From assembly GCA_000961845.1 (NCBI GenBank), contig LADZ01000060.1:46389-110388 (forward strand): a stretch of DNA of 64,000 nt. Direction: 5' to 3'. The DNA comes from Flavobacteriales bacterium BRH_c54. GTDB taxonomy: Bacteria; Bacteroidota; Bacteroidia; Flavobacteriales_E; Vicingaceae. Every line of letters begins with the position of its first letter. Position 1 is the stretch's first letter. The translations under genes were made by a program, and so were the position numbers. The notes below the pieces were generated by a model. That model made no database searches. It was given only the letters and a program-made list of their open reading frames with translations, and was not told the DNA's origin. This document shows positions 44,997 to 54,735 of this stretch, in pieces.

Positions 44997-46439
44997 ATGA
45001 AAAAAAAACACATTCTTTCATCCGCAATAATGCTGTCTTTAGCATTTTTTTTAGCTACCAACTCTACCAAAGCCCAAAATATTGGAATTAATGCTACAGG
45101 TGCAGCTCCAGATGCAGGTGCTATGTTAGACATCTCATCCACCAATAAAGGTTTATTAATCCCCCGAGTAAATATTGCCAGCTTAGCTACAATAGCTCCA
45201 ATTACAGGAAGTGCTACTGTTAGTATGTTGGTATATAATACTAATGCGACTACCGGTTTAGGTTATCATTATTGGGATGGAACTCAGTGGGTAAGACTTT
45301 CTTCTGGTGATGCATGGCAAATTACAGGAAATGCAAATACCGTTTCAGGAACTAACTTTTTGGGTACAACCAACGCACAAGCTTTAGATTTTAGAACCGG
45401 AAATATTTTAAGATTACGATTAGCCAATGGTTATCAACTACAAGCCAATGGAAATGGTTCTGCAGCAGCACCTTTTTATTCATGGGTAGCAGATCCTAAT
45501 ATGGGAATGTACAGAATTGGCACAGATATTCTAGGGTTTTCATCTGTAGGTCTAGAAAGATTCAGATTATCAACAACAAGTACTGTATTTAATGAATTGA
45601 GTTATGATTACGATTTTAGAATTGAAAGTAACAATCAAGCAAATATATTTTTTGTTGACGGAGCTTCCGATGAAATAGGAATAAGAACAAATGCACCGAC
45701 CAGCATGCTTCATATGACAAATGGAGGTGTTAATGTTGGAGCTAATGCAATGGCTTCATACGACAACCTTGGTGCAGATGGAGTCGCATTGAGTGGTTAT
45801 AACCAATCTACTGCTAATGGTTATAATGGTATTGAAGGAGTTACAGCTGGTACTTATTCTGGTGTGATGGGATTAGGAATAACACAAGGAGCAGGTGGAG
45901 ATGGTGTTCTTGGATCAACTAACGATTGGCAAAGTATAGGTGTTGTAGGGACTCGTTTTAATAGTGGAGGAGCAAATACCGGTTGGGGTGGTTTATTTTT
46001 AAATGACTTAGGTTATACAGGAGGTGTTTTTAATGCTTCAGATAAGCGACTAAAAACGAATGTAACATCAATAAAAGGAGCAATCTCTATTATTAATAAA
46101 TTAACTCCTGTGTCATACAACTATGATTTAGAAAAATATCCTTCGATGGGACTAAATACTGGAAAAGAATTTGGATTTATTGCCCAAGAAATTCAAGAAA
46201 TTTTACCTGAAATTGTTAGAGAAAAATACTTACCTACCAACGGAACTGAAAAAGTTAATCCAAATACTCCTAAAGAAAATAAAAAAGAATTATTTCTTAC
46301 AATGGATTATACAAGACTTATACCTATAGCAATTCAGGGAATCAAGGAACAACAAGCTATAATAGAAACTCAAAATGCTAAAATTGATGCATTAGAACAA
46401 ATGATTTTAGAATTACAAAAAACTATAAAAAACAAATAA
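44997..46439 (+). CDS. Exported tail-fiber-like protein with S74 intramolecular chaperone domain
   Basis: 480-aa secreted protein. Start at 44997 gives a signal peptide ending near TKAQ (about 26); an upstream in-frame ATG at 44904 would bury it. Module 1 (about 27-140) has TGAAPDAGAMLDISSTNKG and is shared with the next gene. A central beta-rich region has short Gly/Asn repeats (VALSGYNQSTANGYNGI). The C-terminal third is a Peptidase_S74 endosialidase-chaperone domain: SDKRLKTNV from Ser348, the probable cleavage Ser-Asp site, then YGFIAQEIQ-type FGFIAQEIQEI and a terminal coiled coil. These domains fold trimeric fibers and cut themselves off. Not near any phage gene. Possibly a trimeric surface fiber. 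Confidence 0.88.
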   Translation: MKKKHILSSAIMLSLAFFLATNSTKAQNIGINATGAAPDAGAMLDISSTNKGLLIPRVNIASLATIAPITGSATVSMLVYNTNATTGLGYHYWDGTQWVRLSSGDAWQITGNANTVSGTNFLGTTNAQALDFRTGNILRLRLANGYQLQANGNGSAAAPFYSWVADPNMGMYRIGTDILGFSSVGLERFRLSTTSTVFNELSYDYDFRIESNNQANIFFVDGASDEIGIRTNAPTSMLHMTNGGVNVGANAMASYDNLGADGVALSGYNQSTANGYNGIEGVTAGTYSGVMGLGITQGAGGDGVLGSTNDWQSIGVVGTRFNSGGANTGWGGLFLNDLGYTGGVFNASDKRLKTNVTSIKGAISIINKLTPVSYNYDLEKYPSMGLNTGKEFGFIAQEIQEILPEIVREKYLPTNGTEKVNPNTPKENKKELFLTMDYTRLIPIAIQGIKEQQAIIETQNAKIDALEQMILELQKTIKNK

Positions 46440-46445
46440 CAAAAT

Positions 46446-47627
46446 ATGAAAAAAAACCTATCCATTTTTTCCTTTATCATTACACTAGGAATTTCGTCTA
46501 CTTTAGTAGCTCAAAACATTGGAATTAATGGTACAGGAGCTGCTCCAGATGCAGGTGCCATGTTAGACATTTCTTCAACTAATAAAGGATTATTAATCCC
46601 TAGAGTTAGTATTGCTAATTTAGCTACAATTGCCCCTATAGTGGGCAGTAGTACTGTTAGTATATTGGTTTATAATACTAATACAACCACGGGCACAGGT
46701 TATCATTATTGGAACGGAACAACATGGGTAAGATTTTTTACAGGCGATGCTTGGGAACTAACAGGCAATGCCGGTACTAACATTGCCACAAATTTTCTAG
46801 GAACTACTGATAATAATTCACTTGCTTTTAGAACTAATAACATTGAAAGAATGAGAATATTGAACACTGGAAATGTTGGTATTGGCACAACAACTCCAGG
46901 TTACCGATTAGATTTAAATACAGGAACATTTGCTTTTGGAAATGGTAATGTTAGAACAGAAACGAGAAGTAATGCTGGGCTACAAGGAAATGCAGGTGCA
47001 CAAAGCGGTTTTTTTGAAACATCTACCCCAACCAACTACCCTTCAGGTGCTTCAAGTTGGTGGCATCTAATAGATGTTAGACACAGCAATAATGCTAATA
47101 ATTATGCTTTACAATTATCCGGAAGTTTTTTTGACCAAAAATTGTATTTTAGGAAAACAAATAATAATCCAGCCCAACCTTGGACAGAACTTCTAAGTTC
47201 TGCAAACAACCCTGTTAGTACCTCTCTTGCTGCTGATTATACTGTTAGTTCTGCCGGATGGTCAAATATTGCTCCAATGACTGTTACTTTTACAGCGACT
47301 AAAACAACAGCTCTCGTTCAATTTACATGTTCAGGCTTAGCCTATACCAACTCTATGGCATATGTCCAATTTAGAATCTTTAATTCTACTCTTGCAAGTT
47401 CTGTTGGTGGAACTATGACACACATGCAATCTTATGATGATACTAGAGGAACAACTACTCCTTGGAGTTGCTCATTTTCAAAAAACATGACTGGATTAAC
47501 TCCAGGAGCAACATATACTGTGATTGTTCAAGGTCAAAGAGGTGGAATATGGGGAACCCTAAATGCAGTTATTAATGCTTCATCTGATCCAGATAGTCAA
47601 CATATGACTTTAACCGTTTTCCCATAA
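46446..47627 (+). CDS. Exported protein sharing N-terminal module with the preceding gene
   Basis: 393-aa secreted protein, signal peptide ending near LVAQ (about 23). Residues 24-140 match the preceding protein nearly without gaps (roughly three quarters identical by eye), including the same MLDISSTNKGLLIPRV motif. The rest is different: GNVGIGTTTPGYRLDL, a tail-fiber-like SSWWHLIDVRHSNNANNY ... KLYFRKTNNNPAQPW pattern, and a C-terminal all-beta ~100 residues with no S74 domain and no T9SS tail that I can recognise. It starts 6 bp after the S74 gene, so the pair is likely cotranscribed; heterotypic fiber formation is a possible reading, not shown. Confidence 0.82.
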   Translation: MKKNLSIFSFIITLGISSTLVAQNIGINGTGAAPDAGAMLDISSTNKGLLIPRVSIANLATIAPIVGSSTVSILVYNTNTTTGTGYHYWNGTTWVRFFTGDAWELTGNAGTNIATNFLGTTDNNSLAFRTNNIERMRILNTGNVGIGTTTPGYRLDLNTGTFAFGNGNVRTETRSNAGLQGNAGAQSGFFETSTPTNYPSGASSWWHLIDVRHSNNANNYALQLSGSFFDQKLYFRKTNNNPAQPWTELLSSANNPVSTSLAADYTVSSAGWSNIAPMTVTFTATKTTALVQFTCSGLAYTNSMAYVQFRIFNSTLASSVGGTMTHMQSYDDTRGTTTPWSCSFSKNMTGLTPGATYTVIVQGQRGGIWGTLNAVINASSDPDSQHMTLTVFP

Positions 47628-47644
47628 TTTAATTAACAATAAAA

Positions 47645-47923
47645 ATGAAAAATATATCAGTAATAGTGATAGTAATAGTACTCCACACAGGTTTTATAAT
47701 AAAAGCCCAATCAAATAATGCTCCTAAATTGTTATATGCAGATAGTATTAGTTCCACATCCATCAATAACCAAAAATCTGTTTTATCATTGCAAGATAGT
47801 ACATCAACAATTGCTAAACAAAATCAAGAAAATGATGAACCTACACTAAGCAAAATAAACATTATTAACAATCATAATGACTCTATCTTAATTAAAAAGA
47901 AAGAAATAAAATTAGAAAACTAA
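47645..47923 (+). CDS. Small exported protein, unknown
   Basis: 92-aa protein with a signal peptide (ISVIVIVIVLHTGFIIKAQ, cleavage near residue 22) and a short Ser/Asn/Gln-rich mature part without motifs. It follows the previous gene by 17 bp and precedes the T9SS cargo gene by 15 bp in the same direction, so it is likely a member of the same operon. It could be a remnant of a larger gene, but no homologous frame is visible next to it. Confidence 0.6.
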   Translation: MKNISVIVIVIVLHTGFIIKAQSNNAPKLLYADSISSTSINNQKSVLSLQDSTSTIAKQNQENDEPTLSKINIINNHNDSILIKKKEIKLEN

Positions 47924-47938
47924 AATACATACCTCCCC

Positions 47939-49234
47939 ATGAAAAAACTAAATTTCATATTGTTACTAATATTACCAAGCATAACCTTTTCCCAAGCACG
48001 CTTGGTATTAAATAACAATGGCTATATAAATATAGAAAATAATGCCTATTTAGTAATTGATAATGGAGCAGCAAATGCCATTACACTTACAGGAACAGGG
48101 GGCAATATCTTGTCTGAAAACGAAACCGATTTAGTAAAATGGAATGTAGGTAACGCTATTGGAAACCACATTGTACCTTTTACCAATACCAATGGTGTAA
48201 AAGTACCTGTAGAAATCAATATTACTACTGCCGGAAGTGCTGGAGGAAGTTTATTACTATCAACCTATAGAACAAATAATATGAACACTCCATGGCCATC
48301 TGTAGCTCCGGCTGTTACTAATATGTGTTCTCCGGTAATTCAAGCAGATGCTTCACTATTTGTTGTAGATCGTTTTTGGAGAATTGACGGTAATTCTTAT
48401 GCTACCAAACCTGCAGCTACATTAAGCTTTGGTTATGATTTTGGGAATGAATCAGGTGGTGCAAACACTATTAACGAAGCCAATTTACAAGCTCAACGAT
48501 TTAATCCAACAACAGGTTCAGGCGTTAACACTTGTCCATTCCCTGCTCCACCACCCGGACCTGGAGGTCATTGGGAAGGTTTATTATTTGGAACAGTAAA
48601 TACAGCTACAGATAGAGTTAACAATGCTGTAATTAGCTCAGCAGATTTTTTTAAAGATTGGATTTTAGTGGACAATTCATCTCCGTTACCTGTATCTTTA
48701 CTCAATTTTGATACTGATTGCGAAAATGGACTTGTAGTACTTAATTGGTCAACTGCATCTGAAATCAATAATGACTATTTTGTTATTGAAAAAAGTACAG
48801 ATGCTATCAATTTCTTGCCAATTGCCACTATACAAGGCAATGGAAATAGCAATACACTTATCAGCTATAGCTACACCGAACAAAACCCTAATTTTTCTAC
48901 TACTTATTATCGTTTAAAACAAGTTGACTTTGATGGTAAATTTGAATACTTTGATATTGTAGCTTCAACTTGTACTTCTGACAATAATTTTAATGTAAAT
49001 CAAATTATCTTAAGTGACAATGTTTTTCAATTCAATGTAATAACAACCGAAAATGAAAAATTAAACATTTACTTATACGATTATAGAGGCAGATTGATTA
49101 CAAATGAAATTAAATTAGTAACTAAAGGCTCAAACCAAATCAACCTAAACAACCTAAACTTAAGTAATAGTATTTATATGCTTAACATTGTAGGAGAGAA
49201 AAATCATTTTTCAACTAAGGTGTTTAAACAATAA
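47939..49234 (+). CDS. T9SS type-A cargo protein, beta-rich surface protein
   Basis: 431-aa secreted protein with signal peptide ending near FSQ (about 19). Residues 20-235 are beta-helix-like (LNNNGYINIENNAYLVIDN) with a Cys/Pro-rich stretch PFPAPPPGPGGHW. Then SSPLPVSLLNFDTDCENG, a common Ig-like linker in Bacteroidota secreted proteins. The last ~80 residues (NEKLNIYLYDYRGRLITNE ... IYMLNI ... FSTKVFKQ) form a type-A T9SS C-terminal domain, which is cleaved on export and often swapped for A-LPS. Function beyond surface localisation is unknown. Ends before a bidirectional terminator. Confidence 0.85.
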   Translation: MKKLNFILLLILPSITFSQARLVLNNNGYINIENNAYLVIDNGAANAITLTGTGGNILSENETDLVKWNVGNAIGNHIVPFTNTNGVKVPVEINITTAGSAGGSLLLSTYRTNNMNTPWPSVAPAVTNMCSPVIQADASLFVVDRFWRIDGNSYATKPAATLSFGYDFGNESGGANTINEANLQAQRFNPTTGSGVNTCPFPAPPPGPGGHWEGLLFGTVNTATDRVNNAVISSADFFKDWILVDNSSPLPVSLLNFDTDCENGLVVLNWSTASEINNDYFVIEKSTDAINFLPIATIQGNGNSNTLISYSYTEQNPNFSTTYYRLKQVDFDGKFEYFDIVASTCTSDNNFNVNQIILSDNVFQFNVITTENEKLNIYLYDYRGRLITNEIKLVTKGSNQINLNNLNLSNSIYMLNIVGEKNHFSTKVFKQ

Positions 49235-49250
49235 ATGAAATGAAATGCAT

Positions 49251-49287
49251 AAAAAAGTCCGATAGAAAATTTCTATCGGACTTTTTT
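49251..49287. terminator. Bidirectional Rho-independent terminator
   Basis: AGTCCGATAGAA (left arm) pairs with TTCTATCGGACT (right arm) across a 3-base loop, with A and T runs flanking. It separates two convergent T9SS cargo genes. Confidence 0.95.
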
Positions 49288-49320
49288 AGCTTTAAATTCT
49301 TTTTCTCTAAGTGATTTATT

Positions 49321-50094
49321 TTATTGTGTAATAAGCACTTTCTTTGTAATTACTTCTGTGGCTGTATTAACAACCAATGCGTACTGTCCTTTAGGAAAAC
49401 CTGAAATATCTAACAATAATTTCTCATTAGAATAATTCTGGATAGATTCAAGAACAACTTCTCCTAATATATTTACCAATCTATAAGATAGTACGGTTAC
49501 ATTAGAAGCTATGGTTACATTTAACACATCTTTGGCAGGATTTGGATAGATGGTTAATTTTTCACCTCCATTAACTTCATCAATAGAAGTTGTACACCCT
49601 GTTCCATTCCAATGATTAACACCGTAATCTACTGTTCCTCCATTACCATTGTACGTATAAGTTGGATTTCCACAAACAAAGTCTCCAGCTGTCCATATTC
49701 CTTTACTAACCGCAACAGACTCTCTACCATGTCCACCAGATTTCCACTGAACAAAATCCAATAAATTACTAGTGTTATTAAAGTCTGTTGTGTTCGGAGC
49801 ATATAATGCTAAATCAGCACCAGCCGCATCAAGAGAACCACCTTGTACCCATGCAGTCTGCATAGAACCAAGAGATGCAGGTGTTCCTGCAATAACTGTC
49901 ATCGAACCAACAGTAAAATTAGTTAATTTAGAAGATAAAATATACCCTGTAATATCTACAGTTGTTGCACCATAATTTCTAATAAATACTAAGTTTTGAT
50001 TAGGATCTACTCCTGTAATTCTAATTTGAGAAAAAGAGTCTATTGTTGTTGTCAAAGCTAAAACAACAATTAATGTTTTAAATAAATTTTTCAT
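49321..50094 (-). CDS. T9SS type-A cargo protein with lamin-tail-like domain
   Basis: 257-aa secreted protein; signal peptide ends near SFSQ (about 23). The domain after it (RITGVDPNQNLVFIRNYGAT then VDITGYILSSK and LDFVQWKS) resembles a lamin tail domain, a beta-sandwich often found in secreted Bacteroidota proteins. From GEKLTIYPNPAKDVLNVTI through GEVVLES, SGFPKGQYALVV and KKVLITQ is a textbook type-A T9SS tail (about 180-257). No catalytic motif. It has no operon partner; the SPFH gene lies 83 bp upstream of its start. Confidence 0.9.
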   Translation of the reverse strand: MKNLFKTLIVVLALTTTIDSFSQIRITGVDPNQNLVFIRNYGATTVDITGYILSSKLTNFTVGSMTVIAGTPASLGSMQTAWVQGGSLDAAGADLALYAPNTTDFNNTSNLLDFVQWKSGGHGRESVAVSKGIWTAGDFVCGNPTYTYNGNGGTVDYGVNHWNGTGCTTSIDEVNGGEKLTIYPNPAKDVLNVTIASNVTVLSYRLVNILGEVVLESIQNYSNEKLLLDISGFPKGQYALVVNTATEVITKKVLITQ

Positions 50095-50177
50095 GATAAA
50101 AACAATTAAATTAATATACCCTCCACCGACAAAATTATATAAAACATCGATTAAATCATGTTTTTATTACATAAAAT

Positions 50178-51173
50178 TTAAGCCTCATCAAAATCATCAG
50201 CATTAAACCCCTGATTTCTATCTGTTTTAGAAGACTTAATATTTTTAGCTGGAGCTTTTCTTGTAATCGTATCGGCTGCTAATAAACTTGCTTGAATTTG
50301 GGTTTGTAAATCTCCAACTGTAGTTGGCGAATAAGGCATAAAAATAGTATTAACACCTTGCTCTGAAAGTTTTCCAACGGTATCGTAGTGTTGTGTCATA
50401 AACAACATATTCATAACTTGCTGTCCGGTTACGCCATCTTCCATTGCTCCCCTAACCTCTTCAACAGACTGTTTCATTCCGTTAGCAATCGCAATTCTTT
50501 GGTCTGCTATACCCTTTCCTTGAAGTTTTTTACTCTCTGCTTCTGCTTCTGCCGCTTTTACTACTTTAATTTTTTCTGCTTCTGCATATTCTTTTGCAGC
50601 CTCTTTTAAGCGTTTAGCTGCATTAATTTCATTCATAGCGTGTTTGACTTTAGAGTCAGGGTCAATATCTGTAATCAACGCTTTAATGATTCTAAAACCG
50701 TATTCTTCCATTACATCTGCTAATTCTAACTGAACCGCTTTAGCAATCTTGTCTTTTTCACTAAAAACATCATCTAACAACATGTTAGGTACTTCCGAAC
50801 GAATAGAATCAAAAACATAAGATTGAATTTGACGTGCAGGATCGTCAAATTTATAAAAAGAGGTTTGGATACCTTCTTTGGTTTCAACCACATAATATTG
50901 AACCGAAACAATTAATCGTACAAAAACATCATCTTGTGTTTTAGTTTCCACATCAACAGGTAATTCCATTACTTTTAGATTTACACTGCCTGCTTTTTTA
51001 TCTATTATAGGAATTTTTAAGTTAAACCCTGCTGTTGCTACTCTTTGGAATTTTCCAAATCTTTCAATAATAGTAGCTGTTTTTTGTTTTACAATAAAAA
51101 ACGAACCCGAAATAAATAGAATTCCCAATACAATATAAATTATTGGAGTAACTGAAAATGCTTCTATATTCAT
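50178..51173 (-). CDS. SPFH/band 7 (stomatin-like) membrane protein
   Basis: 331-aa protein with one N-terminal TM segment (about 8-26) followed by an SPFH domain (IKVKQKTATIIERFGKF-like FIVKQKTATIIERFGKF; FDSIRSEVPNMLLDDVFSEK) and a coiled coil rich in Glu/Lys/Ala (AKEYAEAEKIKVVKAAEAEA). The C-terminal ~60 residues are polar, with NTIFMPYSPTTVG. Such proteins form large membrane microdomain rings; the sequence resembles the HIR/QmcA group. Partner protease NfeD or FtsH genes are not adjacent. It is 21 bp downstream of pyrF. Confidence 0.9.
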   Translation of the reverse strand: MNIEAFSVTPIIYIVLGILFISGSFFIVKQKTATIIERFGKFQRVATAGFNLKIPIIDKKAGSVNLKVMELPVDVETKTQDDVFVRLIVSVQYYVVETKEGIQTSFYKFDDPARQIQSYVFDSIRSEVPNMLLDDVFSEKDKIAKAVQLELADVMEEYGFRIIKALITDIDPDSKVKHAMNEINAAKRLKEAAKEYAEAEKIKVVKAAEAEAESKKLQGKGIADQRIAIANGMKQSVEEVRGAMEDGVTGQQVMNMLFMTQHYDTVGKLSEQGVNTIFMPYSPTTVGDLQTQIQASLLAADTITRKAPAKNIKSSKTDRNQGFNADDFDEA

Positions 51174-51194
51174 AATATAAATAGTTTAGATTAA

Positions 51195-52004
51195 TTATTT
51201 ATTCGATAGCAAGATACTCATTTCTTTTTGAATTTTTGCTGCTTCATTTCTCGACTTTTGAACAAAATCTTTATCGTTTCCAGCATAAATTATTGCTCTT
51301 GAAGAGTTGATTAATAACCCTACATCTTCATTCATCCCATATTTACAAACCTCTACCAAAGAACCTCCTTGAGCTCCCACACCTGGAACAAGTAAAAAAC
51401 TCGATGGCACTATTTTTCTGATGGCTTCAAACATTTGTGGGCGTGTAGCACCGACAACATACATTAACTGCTCATCATTTCCCCATTCTTTTGATATTTT
51501 TAAAACTTTTTCAAACAAATATTCTTCATCTTGTTTAAAAAACTGAAAATCATCCGCACCTTTATTTGAAGTTAATGCCAATAATATCACCCATTTATTT
51601 TCAAAAGTTAAAAATGGTTTTACTGAATCTTCTCCCATGTATGGAGCAACTGTTACTGAATCAAAGTCCATATTTTCAAAAAAAGCTTTAGCGTACATAG
51701 CTGAAGTATTACCTATATCTCCTCTTTTAGCATCTGCAATGGTAAATTGTTCTTTAGGAATATACTCCAACGTCTTTTGCATAGATTCCCAACCTTTCAA
51801 CCCCATGCTTTCATAAAACGCAGTATTTAATTTATAAGAAACACACAAATCTTGAGTAGCTTCTATTATTTGCTTATTAAATTCAAATACTGGGTCTTTT
51901 TCTTTTAATAAATGGGCAGGTATTTTGGTGATGTCTGTATCTAACCCAATACACAAAAAAGATTGTTTTATTTTGATTTGATTAATCAGTTCTTGTTTTT
52001 TCAT
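51195..52004 (-). CDS. pyrF: Orotidine-5'-phosphate decarboxylase (type 2)
   Basis: 269-aa enzyme for the last step of UMP synthesis. The catalytic tetrad segment is [13 protein letters not shown] (Asp-Lys-Asp pattern), the substrate-binding start is [14 protein letters not shown], and the phosphate-site [10 protein letters not shown] is complete. Length fits the longer type 2 family rather than the ~230-aa type 1. It sits near prfA and purM as in other flavobacteria, although the CRD protein gene intervenes here. Confidence 0.95.
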   Translation of the reverse strand: MKKQELINQIKIKQSFLCIGLDTDITKIPAHLLKEKDPVFEFNKQIIEATQDLCVSYKLNTAFYESMGLKGWESMQKTLEYIPKEQFTIADAKRGDIGNTSAMYAKAFFENMDFDSVTVAPYMGEDSVKPFLTFENKWVILLALTSNKGADDFQFFKQDEEYLFEKVLKISKEWGNDEQLMYVVGATRPQMFEAIRKIVPSSFLLVPGVGAQGGSLVEVCKYGMNEDVGLLINSSRAIIYAGNDKDFVQKSRNEAAKIQKEMSILLSNK

Positions 52005-52113
52005 ATGTAGCTATTTATTGTATTAAATCGGTCATATGGAATACACCATGTAACCTTCATCACTAATTGTATACTTTCTACTCATGGTTATTTCATTAAT
52101 TCACTATTTATAT

Positions 52114-53610
52114 TTATTCTAATTTTTTATAATCACGCATTTGTTGTGTAGGCTCAATAATATTGTAATCTTTCCAGATATTGTCATTAAATTGATCAAC
52201 GTATATAATTTTAAAAACATCCTTTTGCCTAAAGTTAGTATAGGTTGCATTATTGATTTTTGTTTGATTAATAACAACTGCTTCAAAAGAACTTTCTTCT
52301 CGAGAAATCATATTTAAACCAACTTTAATTTCATTCAATTTTTTATCAATTAAAAATCTTTCCTTTTTTTTTATCAATGAAACATTTCTGTCAAAACTAA
52401 CCCTATTTCCTGATTTTTGAGCATAATATTTCAATTCATAATTGCCTTCTATTTTTTCAAAATATATAGAAATTTCTAATTGATTTAAAGTATAGCCTAC
52501 ACCAAACAACCGAATATTGGTACCTGTTTTGCCAACATCGTATTTAAAATCTGCTTTTACCAAGGCATAGGTTTCTGTGGCAATGAAAACTTTACCTATT
52601 AATTCTCCACTTTTTTTTGGTTTAAAATCAACTATATAAACATCCTCTCCATTTACTTTTGTACCTCCAACAAGGGTGTATTCATAATTTCCAGTGTTAT
52701 GTAAAAAATCCCACTTTTTTTTATCTTCTAAAATATTATCGAAACGTTTATGCAACCTTTCTGCATAAGTTTTTATTGTAAAATTGTTTTTATGAAACTC
52801 ACTTAAGGAATCCAAATCAGCATCTGGATCTGTTATTTCAGTATCAATTTTACCTCCAATAATTCCACTTTTTAACTTCCAGTATTCATTTTTTTTGGTG
52901 TTGGCAAAAAGGTTAGTAAACACTTTTTCAAGTTGGTCTAAATCCGCCACATTTTTATCTTTGAGACGCACAATTTTTATAGGGTTGATTTTTAACGTGT
53001 CATTATCATAATTGGAAGTATAAACATCTCCTAAAAAATCAGTATAAGAAATGGATTGTTTTGGAATTTTTTGCTCTAACACTTTGGTTATTTTTTCATC
53101 GAGATGATTAAATGAACTTTTTTTAAATTTAATACTAATTTTATCTACATTAGAAATGTAACGATGTCGGACAAATAATTGTTTTTTTGATAAAGTGGAT
53201 TGATAATTTTTGTCTTTATTTTTTAATACATTTTTCACAATCTCTTTGACATCATAATCTTTTGAGAAAACAAAAAACTCATTTAAACTGATTATTGCTT
53301 CTTTTAAATACACCAATGAGCCTTGTTGCAAATCGCAAACACATATTTTTTTCTGCTCATACCCAATATAATGAAAATTAAGTGTATCAGATTTCTCTAA
53401 GTTTCTTATGAGAAAGCAACCTTTTTCGTTGGTGGTAATTACTTTATTTTTACCTTCCACTACAATATTAGCATAAGGTAATGGGCTTTGGGCGTGTTCA
53501 TCAAGAAGGGTTCCTGTTAAATTAACTAACGAGGGAGTATCAGATTGAGCTAGGCTACTTAATACAAGCAATAACAAAAAAAGAGAAGTATAAAGTCTTT
53601 TATTCCACAT
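52114..53610 (-). CDS. Exported protein with carboxypeptidase-regulatory-like domain
   Basis: 498-aa protein with signal peptide (about 1-21, ending LAQ). Residues 28-105 are a CarboxypepD_reg-like beta-sandwich (TGTLLDEHAQSPLPYANIVVEGK ... FHYIGYEQKKI), the module that also begins TonB-dependent receptors. The remaining ~390 residues are beta-rich and Lys-rich and look like a soluble or small-barrel domain (KVFIATETYALVKADFKYDVG), similar to DUF5686-type outer-membrane proteins but shorter than usual. Function unknown. It lies 36 bp downstream of prfA on the same strand. Confidence 0.78.
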   Translation of the reverse strand: MWNKRLYTSLFLLLLVLSSLAQSDTPSLVNLTGTLLDEHAQSPLPYANIVVEGKNKVITTNEKGCFLIRNLEKSDTLNFHYIGYEQKKICVCDLQQGSLVYLKEAIISLNEFFVFSKDYDVKEIVKNVLKNKDKNYQSTLSKKQLFVRHRYISNVDKISIKFKKSSFNHLDEKITKVLEQKIPKQSISYTDFLGDVYTSNYDNDTLKINPIKIVRLKDKNVADLDQLEKVFTNLFANTKKNEYWKLKSGIIGGKIDTEITDPDADLDSLSEFHKNNFTIKTYAERLHKRFDNILEDKKKWDFLHNTGNYEYTLVGGTKVNGEDVYIVDFKPKKSGELIGKVFIATETYALVKADFKYDVGKTGTNIRLFGVGYTLNQLEISIYFEKIEGNYELKYYAQKSGNRVSFDRNVSLIKKKERFLIDKKLNEIKVGLNMISREESSFEAVVINQTKINNATYTNFRQKDVFKIIYVDQFNDNIWKDYNIIEPTQQMRDYKKLE

Positions 53611-53646
53611 TAGCTTCTTTTTATTGTTTATTGTTTTATCTTTTTT

Positions 53647-54726
53647 TTATTCAATTCCTGCTTGTAGTTTTTCTGCATTTTCTGCTAATTTTAATGCTTG
53701 GATTATTTCATCAATATCTCCAGCAATTATAGCGTCTAAATTATATAAAGTCAATCCTATTCTATGATCTGTTACTCTACCTTGTGAATAGTTATAGGTT
53801 CTTATTTTTGCAGATCTGTCTCCTGTAGAGACCTGAGATTTTCTCTCTGCTGCTCTTGCTTGTTCTCGCTTTATAACCTCTGCTTCATATAATTTGGTAC
53901 GCAAAGCAGTCATTGCCATTTCGTAATTCTTTAACTGTGAACGAGCTACTTGCCTTTCAATAACAATTCCCGTTGGTATATGTGTTAACCTAACAGCTGT
54001 TTCTACTTTATTTACGTTTTGTCCTCCGGCACCTCCCGAACGATAAGTATCTCTTTTAATGTCGTCTTTTCTAATTTCTATATCCACCTCTTCTGCTTCA
54101 GGTAAAACAGCAACAGTAACTGCCGATGTATGAACTCTTCCTTGTGTTTCTGTTTGAGGCACACGTTGTACACGATGTACACCCGATTCAAATTTCAATA
54201 TCCCATAAACATCATCCCCTTCAACAGAAAAAGATACTTCCTTAAATCCTCCAGATGTACCTTCACTCATAGACAAGATCTCCATTTTCCAACCTTTTCT
54301 TTCAATATATTTAGAATACATTCTAAATAAATCGCCAACAAAAATAGATGCTTCATCCCCTCCTGTTCCAGCTCTTATCTCTACAATAGAGTTTTTGCTA
54401 TCTTCTTCATCTTTTGGAACAAGCATTAGTTTTATTTCTTCCTCTAACTTTTCTTTCTCATCATTCAGCTCTTCAATTTCTGCCTTAGCCATCTCTATAA
54501 AGTCTCTGTCTTTTTCAGTTTTAAGCAATTCTTTAGATGACGCAATGTTATCTATTACCGATTTATATTTCTTGTAGGTTTTTACAATTTCTTCTAAATC
54601 TTTGTACTCTTTATTTAATTTGACATATCGCTTCATGTCGGAAATAACCTCTGGATCAACAATTTGTTCCCCTATTTCCATAAAACGGATATTAATGGCC
54701 TCTAATTTTTTTAATAACGTACTCAT
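53647..54726 (-). CDS. prfA: Peptide chain release factor 1
   Basis: 359-aa class I release factor recognising UAA and UAG. The catalytic GGQ lies near residues 231-234 in SGGAGGQNVNK, and the codon-reading tripeptide fits PxT as PQT in VQRVPQTETQG, which separates RF1 from RF2 (SPF). Length and N-terminal coiled domain are normal. It is 9 bp after purM, in a purM-prfA order seen in related genomes. Confidence 0.97.
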   Translation of the reverse strand: MSTLLKKLEAINIRFMEIGEQIVDPEVISDMKRYVKLNKEYKDLEEIVKTYKKYKSVIDNIASSKELLKTEKDRDFIEMAKAEIEELNDEKEKLEEEIKLMLVPKDEEDSKNSIVEIRAGTGGDEASIFVGDLFRMYSKYIERKGWKMEILSMSEGTSGGFKEVSFSVEGDDVYGILKFESGVHRVQRVPQTETQGRVHTSAVTVAVLPEAEEVDIEIRKDDIKRDTYRSGGAGGQNVNKVETAVRLTHIPTGIVIERQVARSQLKNYEMAMTALRTKLYEAEVIKREQARAAERKSQVSTGDRSAKIRTYNYSQGRVTDHRIGLTLYNLDAIIAGDIDEIIQALKLAENAEKLQAGIE

Positions 54727-54735
54727 TTCTATAAT

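Noticed and set aside
44997..46439. Prophage tail-fiber remnant
   Set aside because: The S74 domain is phage-typical, but no terminase, capsid, portal, baseplate or integrase gene is adjacent, and the protein carries a bacterial signal peptide.
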